Source: Aequorivita viscosa (GTDB lineage: Bacteria; Bacteroidota; Bacteroidia; Flavobacteriales; Flavobacteriaceae). Taken from it: a DNA stretch of 64,000 nt. The first letter of the stretch is position 1, and the number at the start of each line of letters is the position of its first letter. The position numbers and the translations under genes were made by a program. The notes under the pieces were generated by a model. It saw only the letters and a list, made by a program, of their open reading frames with translations. It made no database searches and was not told the origin of the DNA. The DNA is taken from NCBI RefSeq assembly GCF_900106795.1, contig NZ_FNNS01000012.1:1-64000 (forward strand), written 5' to 3'. Positions 23,336 to 33,349 of this stretch are shown piece by piece.

Positions 23336-25117
23336 ATGCGCATTTTTTGTACTATATTCTTACTGTTAACCTTTGTTTCTGGATTTTCCCAGAGCAGTGC
23401 TTTAGCAAAAAATTATTTTGAACAAGGCGAGTTTGAAAAAGCACTTCTTGTTTACGAAAAGCTTAGTGTACAGCAACCAAACCGAATCGATTATTTCATA
23501 GGCTTAGTTAAAAGTCACCAACAGCTCGAAAATTTTTCAGAAGCAGAACAGTTACTGAAACAAAAATTAAGCAATGCACGCAACTACCCGCAACTTTTCG
23601 TAGAGCTAGGTTATAACTATTCGCTTCAGAACAAAACTGAATTAGCTGTCGAGAGTTATAACAAAGCAATTGAGGCGGTCGAAAGCAATCCAAACTTTGG
23701 CTACACTATTGGAAACACATTCGAAAAATACAGTTTGCTAGATGAAGCAATCGCTGCTTATAAAAAAGCAATGGAACTTAATGAAAGAGTGGATTACAGT
23801 ATGCAGTTGGCACAAATTTATGGCGAACAGGGCAATCTGGAAAAAATGTTCGAGAGTTACCTGGATATCATAGAAAAGAACAAAGGTTTTAGAAGTACAG
23901 CCCAACGTTATTTCAGTCTTTATATTACAGAAGATCCATTAAACGAGGCTAATTCGGTGCTTAGAAGAACGCTTTTAAAGCGCTCCCAACAAAATCCAGA
24001 AACGCTATATAACGAATTACTTAGCTGGCTTTTTATTCAGCAAAAAGAATATAAAAAAGCATTTACGCAAGAAAAAGCAATTTATAAACGAGTAGACGAA
24101 GATCTTAGCAGTATTGTCGATTTAGCCTACATAGCCATCGGCGACAAGGATTACGAAAACGGAAGGGAAATAATAAATTTCGTAATCGAAAATTCGTTTA
24201 CCCCACAAAACAGGTTGCAGGCATATCAAATTCTAATGAAAATGGAAGTCGAAACTGCAACTCCCGAAAAATACGCTGCAGTAGAAAACAAATTTGAAGC
24301 ACTGTTAGATGAATTTGGAAGGGGTAAAGACACCTATTTGCTTCAAATAGATTACAACCATTTTTTGGCGTTTAAAAACAATAAGAAAGAAGTTGCAATC
24401 GAAAATTTAAAGGCGTTGACAAAACAGGCATTAACCAGCTATCAAGAGGCTCGGGTAAAAATGGAACTCGCCGATATTTTGGTTTTTGACGAAAAATTTA
24501 ATGCTGCTTTAATCTATTATTCACAAATTCAAAACAAGGTGCAAAACGATGTGCTTGCGCAAGAAGCACGATTTAAAGTGGCTCGAACCAGCTATTTTAA
24601 AGGAGATTTTGAATGGACACAAGTTCAACTCGATGTCTTGAAAAAATCAACTTCACAGTTAATAGCCAACGACGCTATGGAATTGAGTTTAATGATCAGG
24701 GATAACTCGTTGGAAGATTCTACTCAAACGGCTTTAAAAAAATATGCACGTGCCGATTTATTGGCGTTTCAAGAACGAAATACAGAAGCAATCGCGGTGC
24801 TCGATGAAGTGTTGGTAGATCATAAAGGTGAATCTATCGAAGATGAAGCATTGTTAAAACAAGGAGAACTTTTTGAAAAGACAGGTGCTTATATAAAGGC
24901 GATCGAAAACTATCTAAAAATCATAGAATTTTACAAAGACGATATCTTGGCAGACGACGCCCACTACCGATTGGCTCAAATTTATGAAACTAAATTAGAT
25001 GAGCCAGACAAAGCTAAATATCAATACGAACAAATAATATTTAATCACGCCGATAGTATTTATTTTGTCGAAGCCCGCAAAAGGTTTAGAATGCTACGAG
25101 GCGATGCCATAAATTAA
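23336..25117 (+). CDS. Secreted TPR-repeat protein
   Basis: This 593-residue protein has a signal peptide (about 1-19, ending SGFSQ) and TPR-type helical repeats along nearly its whole length. Examples are the opening SSALAKNYFEQGEFEKALLVYEKL and, late in the protein, LKQGELFEKTGAYIKAIENYLKI. The last repeat includes DDAHYRLAQIYETKLDEPDKAKYQYEQI, as in YbgF/outer-membrane assembly TPR proteins. No enzyme domain is present. It heads a tight operon with a DUF4286 gene (5-base gap), rsmA, mgtE and a thioesterase. A TATATTTA sequence ends 4 bases before the ATG. Confidence 0.85.
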   Translation: MRIFCTIFLLLTFVSGFSQSSALAKNYFEQGEFEKALLVYEKLSVQQPNRIDYFIGLVKSHQQLENFSEAEQLLKQKLSNARNYPQLFVELGYNYSLQNKTELAVESYNKAIEAVESNPNFGYTIGNTFEKYSLLDEAIAAYKKAMELNERVDYSMQLAQIYGEQGNLEKMFESYLDIIEKNKGFRSTAQRYFSLYITEDPLNEANSVLRRTLLKRSQQNPETLYNELLSWLFIQQKEYKKAFTQEKAIYKRVDEDLSSIVDLAYIAIGDKDYENGREIINFVIENSFTPQNRLQAYQILMKMEVETATPEKYAAVENKFEALLDEFGRGKDTYLLQIDYNHFLAFKNNKKEVAIENLKALTKQALTSYQEARVKMELADILVFDEKFNAALIYYSQIQNKVQNDVLAQEARFKVARTSYFKGDFEWTQVQLDVLKKSTSQLIANDAMELSLMIRDNSLEDSTQTALKKYARADLLAFQERNTEAIAVLDEVLVDHKGESIEDEALLKQGELFEKTGAYIKAIENYLKIIEFYKDDILADDAHYRLAQIYETKLDEPDKAKYQYEQIIFNHADSIYFVEARKRFRMLRGDAIN

Positions 25118-25122
25118 AAAAT

Positions 25123-25464
25123 ATGTACATATACAACGTAACAATAAACGTAGAACAGGTAATTCACGACCGCTGGTTACAGTGGATGATTTCTGAACAC
25201 ATTCCCGCCATGCTCGCTACTGGAAAATTCAGTAAAGCGCTCATGACACGTGTGGTTGTAGAAGAAGAAATGGGCGGTACAACATATTCCGTTCAATATA
25301 CGACCGATAGTAAAGAAACGCTTCAGAAATATTATGACGAAAATGCGGAAGAACTTCGTGGCCATAGCAAGGCTTTTGAAGGAAAATTTATAGCTTTTAG
25401 AACAGAACTAGAAGTTATAGGGGAAGCTCATAATGAACTTTTCAAAAACAACCAAAAATCATAA
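25123..25464 (+). CDS. DUF4286 protein
   Basis: This 113-residue cytoplasmic protein belongs to DUF4286, a small ferredoxin-like-fold family common in Bacteroidetes with unknown function. The opening [31 protein letters not shown] is characteristic. It includes the H-x-x-W-x-x-W-M spacing and the later [21 protein letters not shown] segment. It sits between the TPR gene and rsmA, an association I recall from other Bacteroidetes genomes. No catalytic residues can be argued for. Confidence 0.9.
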   Translation: MYIYNVTINVEQVIHDRWLQWMISEHIPAMLATGKFSKALMTRVVVEEEMGGTTYSVQYTTDSKETLQKYYDENAEELRGHSKAFEGKFIAFRTELEVIGEAHNELFKNNQKS

Positions 25465-25487
25465 AGTTTGTAGCGCTTAAAAGAAAC

Positions 25488-26327
25488 ATGGCAAAAAACA
25501 TCCAAAAGAGTAATAAAACATATTCCAAACCAAATCAAGGAGAAGTGCGCGCCAAAAAACACCTTGGCCAACATTTCCTTAAAGATGAGGTGATTGCTGA
25601 AAGAATTGGCGATACCCTAACGCTCGAAGGATATAAAAACGTATTGGAAATAGGTCCCGGAATGGGCGTGCTGACCAAATATCTAATTGAAAAGGATGTT
25701 GCTGTAATTGCCATGGATCTCGATTCAGAATCTATTGACTACTTAAAAGAAAACTATCCCAACAAAAACCTGGAAATTCTTGAAGGTGATTTTTTGAAGT
25801 TTGATATCACACAACTTTTTGGTGACGAACAATTCGCAATAACCGGTAACTTTCCGTACAATATTTCCACTCAAATCGTTTTCAAAATGTTGGAATGGAA
25901 AGATCGAATTCCGGAGTTTACCGGGATGTTTCAAAAAGAAGTGGCGCAGCGAATCTGTGAAAAGGAGGGAAGTAAAGCCTATGGAATTCTTTCGGTGCTG
26001 ACTCAAGCGTTTTATGATGCCGAATACCTGTTCACGGTTCCGCCCTCAGTTTTTAATCCGCCACCAAAAGTAGATAGTGGCGTGTTGCGGTTAACAAGAA
26101 AGAAAGATTATTCAATCCCGTGTGATGAAAAATTCTTTTATAGAGTGGTAAAAACCGCTTTTCAACAACGCAGAAAAACACTTCGGAACAGTCTAAAATC
26201 CTTTGATCTTTCCGATAGAATAAAAGAAGATATTATCTTTGGCCAACGTCCTGAACAACTTTCGGTTTCAGAATTTATTGCGCTCACCCAAAAACTAGAA
26301 AACGATGCGATTTCAACTGACAGATGA
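25488..26327 (+). CDS. rsmA: 16S rRNA (adenine1518-N6/adenine1519-N6)-dimethyltransferase
   Basis: RsmA/KsgA dimethylates two adjacent adenines in the 3' hairpin of 16S rRNA late in 30S assembly. Motif X GQHFLKD is near residue 28, the SAM-binding EIGPGMG is at 54-60, and the adenine-binding NFPYN is at 121-125. [10 protein letters not shown] near residue 227 is the conserved C-terminal motif. An N-terminal extension of about 22 residues (lysine-rich) precedes the catalytic domain. mgtE starts inside its last 23 bases. Confidence 0.96.
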   Translation: MAKNIQKSNKTYSKPNQGEVRAKKHLGQHFLKDEVIAERIGDTLTLEGYKNVLEIGPGMGVLTKYLIEKDVAVIAMDLDSESIDYLKENYPNKNLEILEGDFLKFDITQLFGDEQFAITGNFPYNISTQIVFKMLEWKDRIPEFTGMFQKEVAQRICEKEGSKAYGILSVLTQAFYDAEYLFTVPPSVFNPPPKVDSGVLRLTRKKDYSIPCDEKFFYRVVKTAFQQRRKTLRNSLKSFDLSDRIKEDIIFGQRPEQLSVSEFIALTQKLENDAISTDR

Positions 26328-27657
26328 ATTTATAGAGAAGGTTGAAAAACTTATTGCAGATGATAATGGCGAGGCTTTAGAGGCGCTTTTAAAAGAATAT
26401 CACTTTGCCGATATCGCCGAGCTCCTAGAAGAACTCGACACTGATGAGGCTACATATATCGTAAAACTTCTCGATAGTGAAGTAACCAGCGAAATTCTTA
26501 TCGAACTCGATGACGATCTGCGGGAAAGTATTTTAGACAACCTTACACCATCCGAAATTGCCGATGAGCTTGATGAAATGGATACCGATGACGCGGCCGA
26601 TATTATCGCCGAACTCGATGACGATATCCAGAAACAAGTTATCGGACATATTGAGGACACCACCCACGCCGCCGATATTGTTGATCTTTTGCGCTATGAC
26701 GAAGATACTGCAGGTGGATTAATGGCGAAGGAGCTGGTGAGCGTAAAAGAATCGTGGACTGTGGCAGGTTGTGTTCGGGAAATGCGTAGACAAGCCGAAA
26801 ACGTTACGCGCGTTCACTCCATTTATGTTACCGATAAAGAGGGAAGATTAAAGGGAAGGCTATCATTAAAAGATTTACTTACTGCCCACCAAAGAGCCCA
26901 TATTAGCGAGGTGTATATTCCAAAAGTAGATTATGTAACTGTTCATACAGAAGCCAACGAAGTGGCTCGTATTATGCAGAAATATGATCTTGAAGCAATT
27001 CCCGTAGTCGATGACGAAGGCATTTTAGTAGGGAGAATTACCATTGATGATATTCTAGATTACGTAAAAGAAGAAGCTGAACGTGATTATCAAATGGCAG
27101 CAGGTATTAGCCAAGACGTTGAAGCAAGTGATGGCCTTTTTAAACAAACCAAAGCACGTTTGCCTTGGTTAATGATTGGAATGATGGGCGGCCTGGGTGC
27201 AGCAACAATTATATCCAACTTTGAGGTTATTCTCAGCACCTATCCCAAACTACTTATTTTTGTGCCTTTAATTCAGGCAACGGCTGGAAACGTCGGGGTT
27301 CAATCTAGCGCCATAATTGTTCAAGGATTGGCAAACGATTCGTTGAAAGGGCATTTATTTGCACGAATAGTACGAGAAACTACGGTTGCATTGGTCAACG
27401 GAATTTCAATCGCTATTATCGTGCTGTTTATTAGTCATTTTATTTTCTATACAAGTTACCTGGAGTCATTAAGTATCGGGGTGGCATTGATTACAGTTAT
27501 TATACTTGCTGCAATTGTTGGAAACCTTATTCCTATTTTTCTACATAGAAGAGGAATTGATCCGGCTGTAGCAACGGGTCCGTTTATTACTACAAGTAAT
27601 GATGTTTTTGGAATTTTCACCTACTTCCTCATCGCTAAACTAATTTTAGGATTTTGA
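26305..27657 (+). CDS. mgtE: Magnesium transporter MgtE
   Basis: This Mg2+-gated channel sits in the inner membrane. The 450-residue protein has the N-terminal superhelical MgtE_N domain (about 15-125), rich in Asp/Glu ([19 protein letters not shown]). Two CBS domains (about 130-255) and a five-helix membrane domain from about residue 283 follow. The pore motif region reads [23 protein letters not shown]. Cytoplasmic Mg2+ binding to the acidic N and CBS domains is the known gating mechanism. Its ATG lies within rsmA, overlapping by 23 bases, and the thioesterase gene overlaps its stop. Confidence 0.95.
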   Translation: MRFQLTDEFIEKVEKLIADDNGEALEALLKEYHFADIAELLEELDTDEATYIVKLLDSEVTSEILIELDDDLRESILDNLTPSEIADELDEMDTDDAADIIAELDDDIQKQVIGHIEDTTHAADIVDLLRYDEDTAGGLMAKELVSVKESWTVAGCVREMRRQAENVTRVHSIYVTDKEGRLKGRLSLKDLLTAHQRAHISEVYIPKVDYVTVHTEANEVARIMQKYDLEAIPVVDDEGILVGRITIDDILDYVKEEAERDYQMAAGISQDVEASDGLFKQTKARLPWLMIGMMGGLGAATIISNFEVILSTYPKLLIFVPLIQATAGNVGVQSSAIIVQGLANDSLKGHLFARIVRETTVALVNGISIAIIVLFISHFIFYTSYLESLSIGVALITVIILAAIVGNLIPIFLHRRGIDPAVATGPFITTSNDVFGIFTYFLIAKLILGF

Positions 27658-28049
27658 ATTCGAAAGTATTTACTCACCGATTTACAGTTCCTACTTCCGC
27701 AATAGATGTGCTAAACCACGTTAATAACGTTATCTATTTGCAATGGTGTCTTGAAGCTGCCGAAGCCCACTGGAAATTTAAAACCGATGCCAAGTTGCGC
27801 GAGAAATACGTTTGGGTCGTGCTCAATCACAATATTTCATATAAAAACGCTTCTTTTTTGGGTGAAGAACTCGAAGTGCAAACCTGGATCGACTCGCATA
27901 AAGGTGTCCGAAGTGAGCGACACTATCGCATAGTTCGAATTTCAGATGGCAAAACAATTATTGAAGCACAAACGCTATGGTGTTTATTAGACGGAGAAAC
28001 ACGCCGCCCAGTTATAATCCCAGAGCATGTCGCCAATCTTTTCCTTTAA
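27654..28049 (+). CDS. Hot-dog fold acyl-CoA thioesterase (4HBT family), TTG start
   Basis: This 131-residue single hot-dog domain protein is likely to hydrolyse acyl-CoA thioesters. The segment IDVLNHVNNVIYLQW holds Asp18 and HVNN (22-25), the pattern of the YbgC/FcbC-type 4HBT family. The start is TTG, overlapping the mgtE stop in TTGA. No ATG or GTG lies upstream of the conserved residues in this frame, so the rare start codon is well supported. The substrate is unknown. It ends the TPR-DUF4286-rsmA-mgtE operon. Confidence 0.87.
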   Translation: MNSKVFTHRFTVPTSAIDVLNHVNNVIYLQWCLEAAEAHWKFKTDAKLREKYVWVVLNHNISYKNASFLGEELEVQTWIDSHKGVRSERHYRIVRISDGKTIIEAQTLWCLLDGETRRPVIIPEHVANLFL

Positions 28050-28150
28050 AAACATCACTTTATATTAGTGCTTTCCATCGTTAGCGAACTACCTCATGGC
28101 TTCGTAAGTGGGGTTTGCACGAAACTTGACAACTACCAAACTTCAAAAGA

Positions 28151-28185
28151 AAAAGCTAGAAATACCGAAGTAAATCTAGCTTTAA
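28151..28185. terminator. Bidirectional hairpin between the thioesterase and phosphate transporter genes
   Basis: AAAGCTAGA and TCTAGCTTT form a 9-bp perfect stem with A-rich sequence on the left and TAACTT on the right. It serves best as the terminator of the minus-strand transporter gene. Confidence 0.65.
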
Positions 28186-28238
28186 CTTAATTTGAGACTA
28201 ACGAAGTTTCCAAGTTGTCTACTCAGTCTCTCAACTGA

Positions 28239-30482
28239 TTAAGCTTTTTTGTAGCTTGAATAATATTCTTGCATCAAGTTCATTAATGCCGAAACCAAAT
28301 CTTTTGTTTCTAACAACAAACTGAAATACAAAGTTGTGTTCTTAGGACTTGATTCTTCTGTACGTGTGCGCGCTACTTGCTTTTCGATTTTTAGCGAAAG
28401 GCTATTGAATATTTCATCTTTATTATCCAATATTTTACCTATTCTTTCAAATTCATTCTTGTTAAAGATGTCTTCAATTTCATTTAAAAGCTCTTCTAAG
28501 TGTCGATCTATTTCTTGTAAATCTTTTATTTGATTAAATCGGAGTGCCTTATGATTATTATTAACGTGCTTGTAACTCGTCTTCGATATAAACTCTAATG
28601 ATTGAACCACATCTGTTAAGTATCCTAAAATAATAATATAAAAGTTACTTCCCCGAACACTGGTTTCATCAAGGTTTTTAATGAAATAGAAAATATTATC
28701 TCGCAATTCTTCTACTTCATCATTCAACTTCTTCACACCTTTCTTGCTTTTCTTAAGCTTTTTAGTGTCTTGTTTTGCAAGTCCGCGAAGCATATCGGTA
28801 TAAATCTTGTTCGAGCGGGAAACCACGTTGCCAATATTCTCGGCACTCTCATGAATAATACCTTGAACGGTTTTGCTTTCCGTTTTCTTAAGGCCTCCAC
28901 TATTTAATTTAAGCTTCACTTTATTTTTATGCGAAATGTAATTTCTAACTAATAAAAGAACAGCTAGTAATAACAATACAGCAATCATTGCTCCTCTTCC
29001 AATATAGATTAAATAAGTAAGTGTTCCGGCGGCAGTAAATGCGACAAATGCAGTAAAAAACCAGCCTCCTATTACTTTAAGCACTCCCGCAACGCGATAA
29101 ACAGCACTTTCCCGTCCCCAAGCTCTGTCGGCCAGAGATGTACCCATTGCCACCATAAAGGTTACGTAAGTAGTAGAAAGCGGCAGTTTCATAGATGTTG
29201 CTGTAGCAATTAATATTCCCGCTACCACAAGGTTTATCGAAGCTCGAATCATATCAAAAGCTGGTAGCTCGTATGCCTTGTGCTTCGGAAGATCGATAAC
29301 CGGTTTTTCAAAACGACTGTCTATTTTCTTCTGAAGCGATGCCGGTACAATTTTGTTTAAACCTAGTGCCATTTGAGTACTAGCTTTAACCAAAGCTCTA
29401 GAGAAAACATTCGGATTAAATTTTTCGTGACCTTCGCCTTGACGCGCTAAATCAATTTCAGTATCGGAAACAGTTCGTGCTTTTTTAGAAAACCACAGTG
29501 TAAGCACCATAATTGCTCCTGCAGCAAATAGTAAAAAAGGTTCTGCCGGCACAGCGTTTTCAAGACTCGACATGCTGTATTCTGAAGCAGCAACTCCAGA
29601 GGCAGTCCAATCTATATAACTGTGGTAGGCCGCCATTGGCACCCCAATAAAGTTTACTAAATCGTTTCCAGCAAATGCTAGAGCAAGACTAAAACTACCC
29701 ACGGCAATAACGATAATCAAAATGCTCTTTTTGAAAATCATCATGAATAACTGCGAGAAAATTGTCCAGATTATAAAACTAATTGAAATAATTACTACGG
29801 TATTAGTTTCGACTAGACCTTTAAAACTTCCGTAAAAAGGAGTTCCTTTTAAACCTTTCATGAAGATGAAATAGCTAATTGCCGTCAATGCCAGACCTCC
29901 AAAAATGGCACCGAAATACTTCATCTTTTTTTCAATGTGAAAAGTGAAAATAAGGCGCGAAATATATTGTACTATGGCTCCGATGGTAAAGGCGATGACA
30001 ATGGACAAGACAATTCCCACTATAATTTCAACCGCTTTTTCTGTGTTAATGTATTTAGTAAGCGATGAGATTGTTTCGGCGTCATTATTTCCAATTTTTA
30101 TAAGTGCCATAATTACGGCTGCACCTAAAAGTTCAAAAACAATAGAAACCGTAGTAGATGTAGGCAGTCCGATGGTATTGAAAAAATCTAACAGCAAGAT
30201 ATCGGTTATCATTACTGCCATAAATATGATCATGATTTCGTCGAAATAGAATTCGCTTGGAACAAAAATTCCTTTTCGGGCTACTTCCATCATACCGCTT
30301 GAAAAGACAGCCCCGATGAAAATCCCTAAACTTGCTATGATCAAAATTCCTTTAAACGGAATTGCTTTCGACCCAATTGCGGAGTTAAGAAAATTAACTG
30401 CATCGTTGCTAACTCCAACAACTAAATCTGCAATTGCAAGCCCAACAAGGGCAACTATCATTAATAAGTATATGTTCTCCAT
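28239..30482 (-). CDS. PiT-family inorganic phosphate transporter with PhoU-like C-terminal domain
   Basis: This low-affinity phosphate/cation symporter lies in the inner membrane. The 747-residue protein has two PiT signature repeats: GVSNDAVNFLNSAIGSKA near the N terminus and FAGNDLVNFIGVPMAAYHSY in the middle. About ten to twelve helices surround them. A long hydrophilic, helical C-terminal region (about 530-747) resembles PhoU and is usual in Bacteroidetes PiT proteins. I placed the start at MENIYLL because 11 residues upstream are hydrophilic and unconserved. The downstream minus-strand order and a shared phosphate theme link it to the porin gene just upstream. Confidence 0.93.
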   Translation of the reverse strand: MENIYLLMIVALVGLAIADLVVGVSNDAVNFLNSAIGSKAIPFKGILIIASLGIFIGAVFSSGMMEVARKGIFVPSEFYFDEIMIIFMAVMITDILLLDFFNTIGLPTSTTVSIVFELLGAAVIMALIKIGNNDAETISSLTKYINTEKAVEIIVGIVLSIVIAFTIGAIVQYISRLIFTFHIEKKMKYFGAIFGGLALTAISYFIFMKGLKGTPFYGSFKGLVETNTVVIISISFIIWTIFSQLFMMIFKKSILIIVIAVGSFSLALAFAGNDLVNFIGVPMAAYHSYIDWTASGVAASEYSMSSLENAVPAEPFLLFAAGAIMVLTLWFSKKARTVSDTEIDLARQGEGHEKFNPNVFSRALVKASTQMALGLNKIVPASLQKKIDSRFEKPVIDLPKHKAYELPAFDMIRASINLVVAGILIATATSMKLPLSTTYVTFMVAMGTSLADRAWGRESAVYRVAGVLKVIGGWFFTAFVAFTAAGTLTYLIYIGRGAMIAVLLLLAVLLLVRNYISHKNKVKLKLNSGGLKKTESKTVQGIIHESAENIGNVVSRSNKIYTDMLRGLAKQDTKKLKKSKKGVKKLNDEVEELRDNIFYFIKNLDETSVRGSNFYIIILGYLTDVVQSLEFISKTSYKHVNNNHKALRFNQIKDLQEIDRHLEELLNEIEDIFNKNEFERIGKILDNKDEIFNSLSLKIEKQVARTRTEESSPKNTTLYFSLLLETKDLVSALMNLMQEYYSSYKKA

Positions 30483-30555
30483 TTTGATTGAACGATTATC
30501 CGGCAAAAGTGCCAATTAATTTAGAACGGTATGTTATCTAAACATTAAGTATTCA

Positions 30556-31770
30556 CTAAAAATCTATTTGAAATCTAGCTTGTATGCCGTCTAGATTTCC
30601 TTTGTTTTCAATATCTGTTCTTGTATAATTTAACATCAAGCGCGTTACTGGGTTGAGGTACCAATTAATTCCTAACGCAAATTCCGATTGAGCTTCAACA
30701 ATAAATAGTTCATCGCCCAAATCTGTTTTAGAATATCTTAAAGCCAGTTCTAGTGCTCCAGGGCCTTTTTGTGCGCCTCCAAAATTATTTTTCGGTTTAA
30801 TTCGTCCAAAACCGTCGTACGAACTGCGATAATTTCTGCTTTCTCCCGTTATAAAATAACTCAGTTCGCCATAATAACTTGAAAAGTTGTACTGATAATC
30901 AACAGCGTTTACCGAAGCTGTTAAATACTCTGCTTGAATCGAAAAAGGTCCGTAGATATAGGCTGTTTCAAAGTTTGCTAAACTTATGTCATTTACAAAC
31001 TCAATTGTTCCAGTGGTTAGATATTTTTCCGCCAAATTAGAATTTGGTTTAACAGATACTTTATATTCCTTACTATCTGGTTTTCTAAAGCTATAGGCAG
31101 CTCCAATATGTAACAGTTGTTTTGTAGCGTTATCTCTAATTGGAATTCCCGTTACTCTTCCTGTAAGTACGTATCCGTCGTTTGCCAAAGCATCATTGCT
31201 ATTGTTGTTTGCATTTCGAAAAGCACCCATTTGAAAAGAAAGTTGCTTATCTAAAAAATCATTAAGCACCATGGCGCCATTATTTCTGGACTGAGTAAAA
31301 TAACTGTTTGGGCCTCGTTCCATGAACGTTACGTATTTACCGCTGGTAAGCACCGAAAGACGAAATGGTTCTTTAAAATGACCTAGTTGAATATTTCCAA
31401 TCACCGGAATATCGCTAATGCCAATGAAAGCATCTTTAAGCGAAACCTCATCTCCTGCAAAATCAACTTGAAATTTAAAATATGTGTTGTGATAAATATC
31501 TCCAGAAAAAAACAAACGAGCCCTTCTAATCTCAGTGCCACTCTTGCTTACCAAAGGTCCAAAATTTTCGGTAAGTTCAGTGTCTTGCTGAAAATAACCG
31601 TGATCTATAATTAAAGAACCTCCAAATTTTAACGAAAAAATTGAATCTCGACTTTCAAGCTTAAAGCCGTTGTCCCACTTAAAATTGAAAGGATTGGCAG
31701 CATCTTCTTGCGAATAAACACTTGTACTAAAAATAACAGTAATGAAGAAAAGCAGTTTCCATCGGGTCAT
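30556..31770 (-). CDS. Phosphate-selective porin O/P family outer-membrane protein
   Basis: This 404-residue beta-barrel protein has a signal peptide (about 1-20, ending SVYSQ). The rest is alternating beta strands ending in an aromatic residue (FQIDF), as required for outer-membrane insertion. The family resemblance is to the OprO/OprP porins, with the segments SLKFGGSLIIDHGYFQ and RIRRARLFFSGDIYHNTYFKFQVDF-like motif (RRARLFFSGDI). It precedes the PiT transporter by 73 bases on the same strand. Phosphate would cross the outer membrane here and the inner membrane through PiT. Selectivity itself is inferred from context. Confidence 0.88.
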   Translation of the reverse strand: MTRWKLLFFITVIFSTSVYSQEDAANPFNFKWDNGFKLESRDSIFSLKFGGSLIIDHGYFQQDTELTENFGPLVSKSGTEIRRARLFFSGDIYHNTYFKFQVDFAGDEVSLKDAFIGISDIPVIGNIQLGHFKEPFRLSVLTSGKYVTFMERGPNSYFTQSRNNGAMVLNDFLDKQLSFQMGAFRNANNNSNDALANDGYVLTGRVTGIPIRDNATKQLLHIGAAYSFRKPDSKEYKVSVKPNSNLAEKYLTTGTIEFVNDISLANFETAYIYGPFSIQAEYLTASVNAVDYQYNFSSYYGELSYFITGESRNYRSSYDGFGRIKPKNNFGGAQKGPGALELALRYSKTDLGDELFIVEAQSEFALGINWYLNPVTRLMLNYTRTDIENKGNLDGIQARFQIDF

Positions 31771-32008
31771 AACAATACTTAATATTGATTATTGTGATGC
31801 AAATAACTGAAAATTTTGCGATTACAGAGGTGCTCTGATAGAAAAATTGAAGACAAAATCTATAAATAAGCCTATTAATCGAACCTTATTTTCAACGTGG
31901 ATATAATGCTCAAAAATGAATTTAAGTTATTGTAAATAAAATCCGAAAGCAATATAATTCGTGAAATTACAGCAAGCAATCGGCAAGAAACTATTTATAT
32001 GAAACGAT

Positions 32009-33016
32009 TTACTTAGCATTCCGCATAAATTCCTCTGCTTTTTCTACCATAGATGTATTTCCGCAGAAAAATGGAACCCGTTGGTGAAGTGTAGTAGGCT
32101 GTATTTCCATAACTCGTTCAAAACCGTTACTAGCCTTACCGCCCGCTTGTTCAGCAATCATTGCTATCGGGTTGCATTCGTATAAAAGGCGTAGTTTACC
32201 TTCAGGACTTTTAGAAGTGCTTGGATAGATATAAATCCCGCCTTTTATCATGTTTCTATGAAAATCGGAAACTAATGAGCCAATATAGCGCGAAGTATAT
32301 GGGCGATCCTCAGCTTCTTCTTGGCAGTATTTTATATAGTCCTTCACTCCTTGTGGAAAACGTACATAATTACCTTCGTTTACTGAATATATGCAACCAT
32401 TTTCGGGAAAACACATATTTGGATGTGATAGATAATAGGTTCCAATGGCTGGATTTAATGTAAACCCATTAACGCCGTGCCCAGTTGTATAAACGATCAT
32501 TGTTGAGGTTCCGTAAACAATATATCCCGCAGCTACTTGATTTACGCCGGGTTGTAAAAAATCTTCAATTGTAACGGGCGATCCCGATGGCGTAATTCTT
32601 CTATAAACAGAAAAAATAGTACCTACAGAAACATTCACATCAATATTTGAAGACCCATCTAGAGGGTCAATCAAGACCACATATTTGTTGTCATTCTTTT
32701 CGTTTCTGCCTTTTATAGTAATAAAATCATCTTCCTCCTCACTGGCAATTCCACAAACTATTTCGCGATTGGTAAGTGTATTAATAAACACTTCATTTGC
32801 AAAAACATCGAGCTTTTGTTGGTCTTCTCCCTGAATATTCTGGTCGCCTGCAGCACCTATTATGTCTACTAACCCGGCCTTGTTTACTTTGTGATTCACA
32901 ACTTTTGCTGCAAGTCGAATGGAGTTAATAAGTCTAGAAAGTTCGCCAGAGGAATATTTGAATTCACTTTGGTTTTCAATGATGAACTCGCCGAGAGATT
33001 GATTAATTTTTGCCAT
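32009..33016 (-). CDS. fbp: Fructose-1,6-bisphosphatase, class 1
   Basis: The enzyme removes the 1-phosphate from fructose 1,6-bisphosphate in gluconeogenesis. The 335-residue protein has the metal-binding [26 protein letters not shown] segment (DPLDGSSN). The lower-region motifs are CIYSVNEGN and [25 protein letters not shown], the latter with the active-site lysine region. Length and order are normal. The gene stands alone. A near-match to the -7 box (GATATTTG, 33049-33042 on the minus strand) lies 26 bases before the ATG. Confidence 0.95.
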   Translation of the reverse strand: MAKINQSLGEFIIENQSEFKYSSGELSRLINSIRLAAKVVNHKVNKAGLVDIIGAAGDQNIQGEDQQKLDVFANEVFINTLTNREIVCGIASEEEDDFITIKGRNEKNDNKYVVLIDPLDGSSNIDVNVSVGTIFSVYRRITPSGSPVTIEDFLQPGVNQVAAGYIVYGTSTMIVYTTGHGVNGFTLNPAIGTYYLSHPNMCFPENGCIYSVNEGNYVRFPQGVKDYIKYCQEEAEDRPYTSRYIGSLVSDFHRNMIKGGIYIYPSTSKSPEGKLRLLYECNPIAMIAEQAGGKASNGFERVMEIQPTTLHQRVPFFCGNTSMVEKAEEFMRNAK

Positions 33017-33349
33017 AATAGAAGGTGTCCTGAATTTTTCGCAAATATCGTGAATTTTAAGAAATTGAACCGATATTTGTAACCAATTGTTGAAATGAAA
33101 TGAAATCGAAATCGAAGATGAAGATGAAAATGAAACAATTGGTTAAAATCAAAGCCGCCAAGAAAATCCCTTTGCGCCTTTGCGACTTTGCGAGAGGAAA
33201 ACAATAAAACTTGAAATCGAATCCGTGGGGTTTCACGCAAAGTCGCAAATCCGTCAAGAAGACCCCTTTGCGATTTTGCGCCTTTGCGAGAGAAAAACCC
33301 CTTTGCGAGAGAAAAAATTTATAAAATCGAAAACCAATCATATATTAAA
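33017..33349. repeat. Simple-repeat region upstream of fbp and the GNAT gene
   Basis: This gene-free stretch holds two repeat systems. At 33081-33144, 11-bp arms AACCAATTGTT and AACAATTGGTT are perfect reverse complements. They enclose seven purine-rich hexamers (42 bases, variants of GAAATC and GAAGAT). At about 33168-33310, the heptamer CTTTGCG and close variants occur at least six times in two clusters ending in CGAGAGAAAAA. The start of the GNAT gene follows directly. Confidence 0.72.

Noticed and set aside
28050-28238. Possible small RNA or riboswitch between the thioesterase and phosphate transporter genes
   Set aside because: Only a terminator-like hairpin and a short GAGACT/AGTCTC pair were seen. 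No known riboswitch core could be drawn, and the region is downstream of both genes.
32896-33341. Two overlapping minus-strand frames rich in Phe/His/Arg upstream of fbp
   Set aside because: They are translations of the simple hexamer and CTTTGCG repeats and overlap the fbp start; codon and residue composition is that of a repeat.
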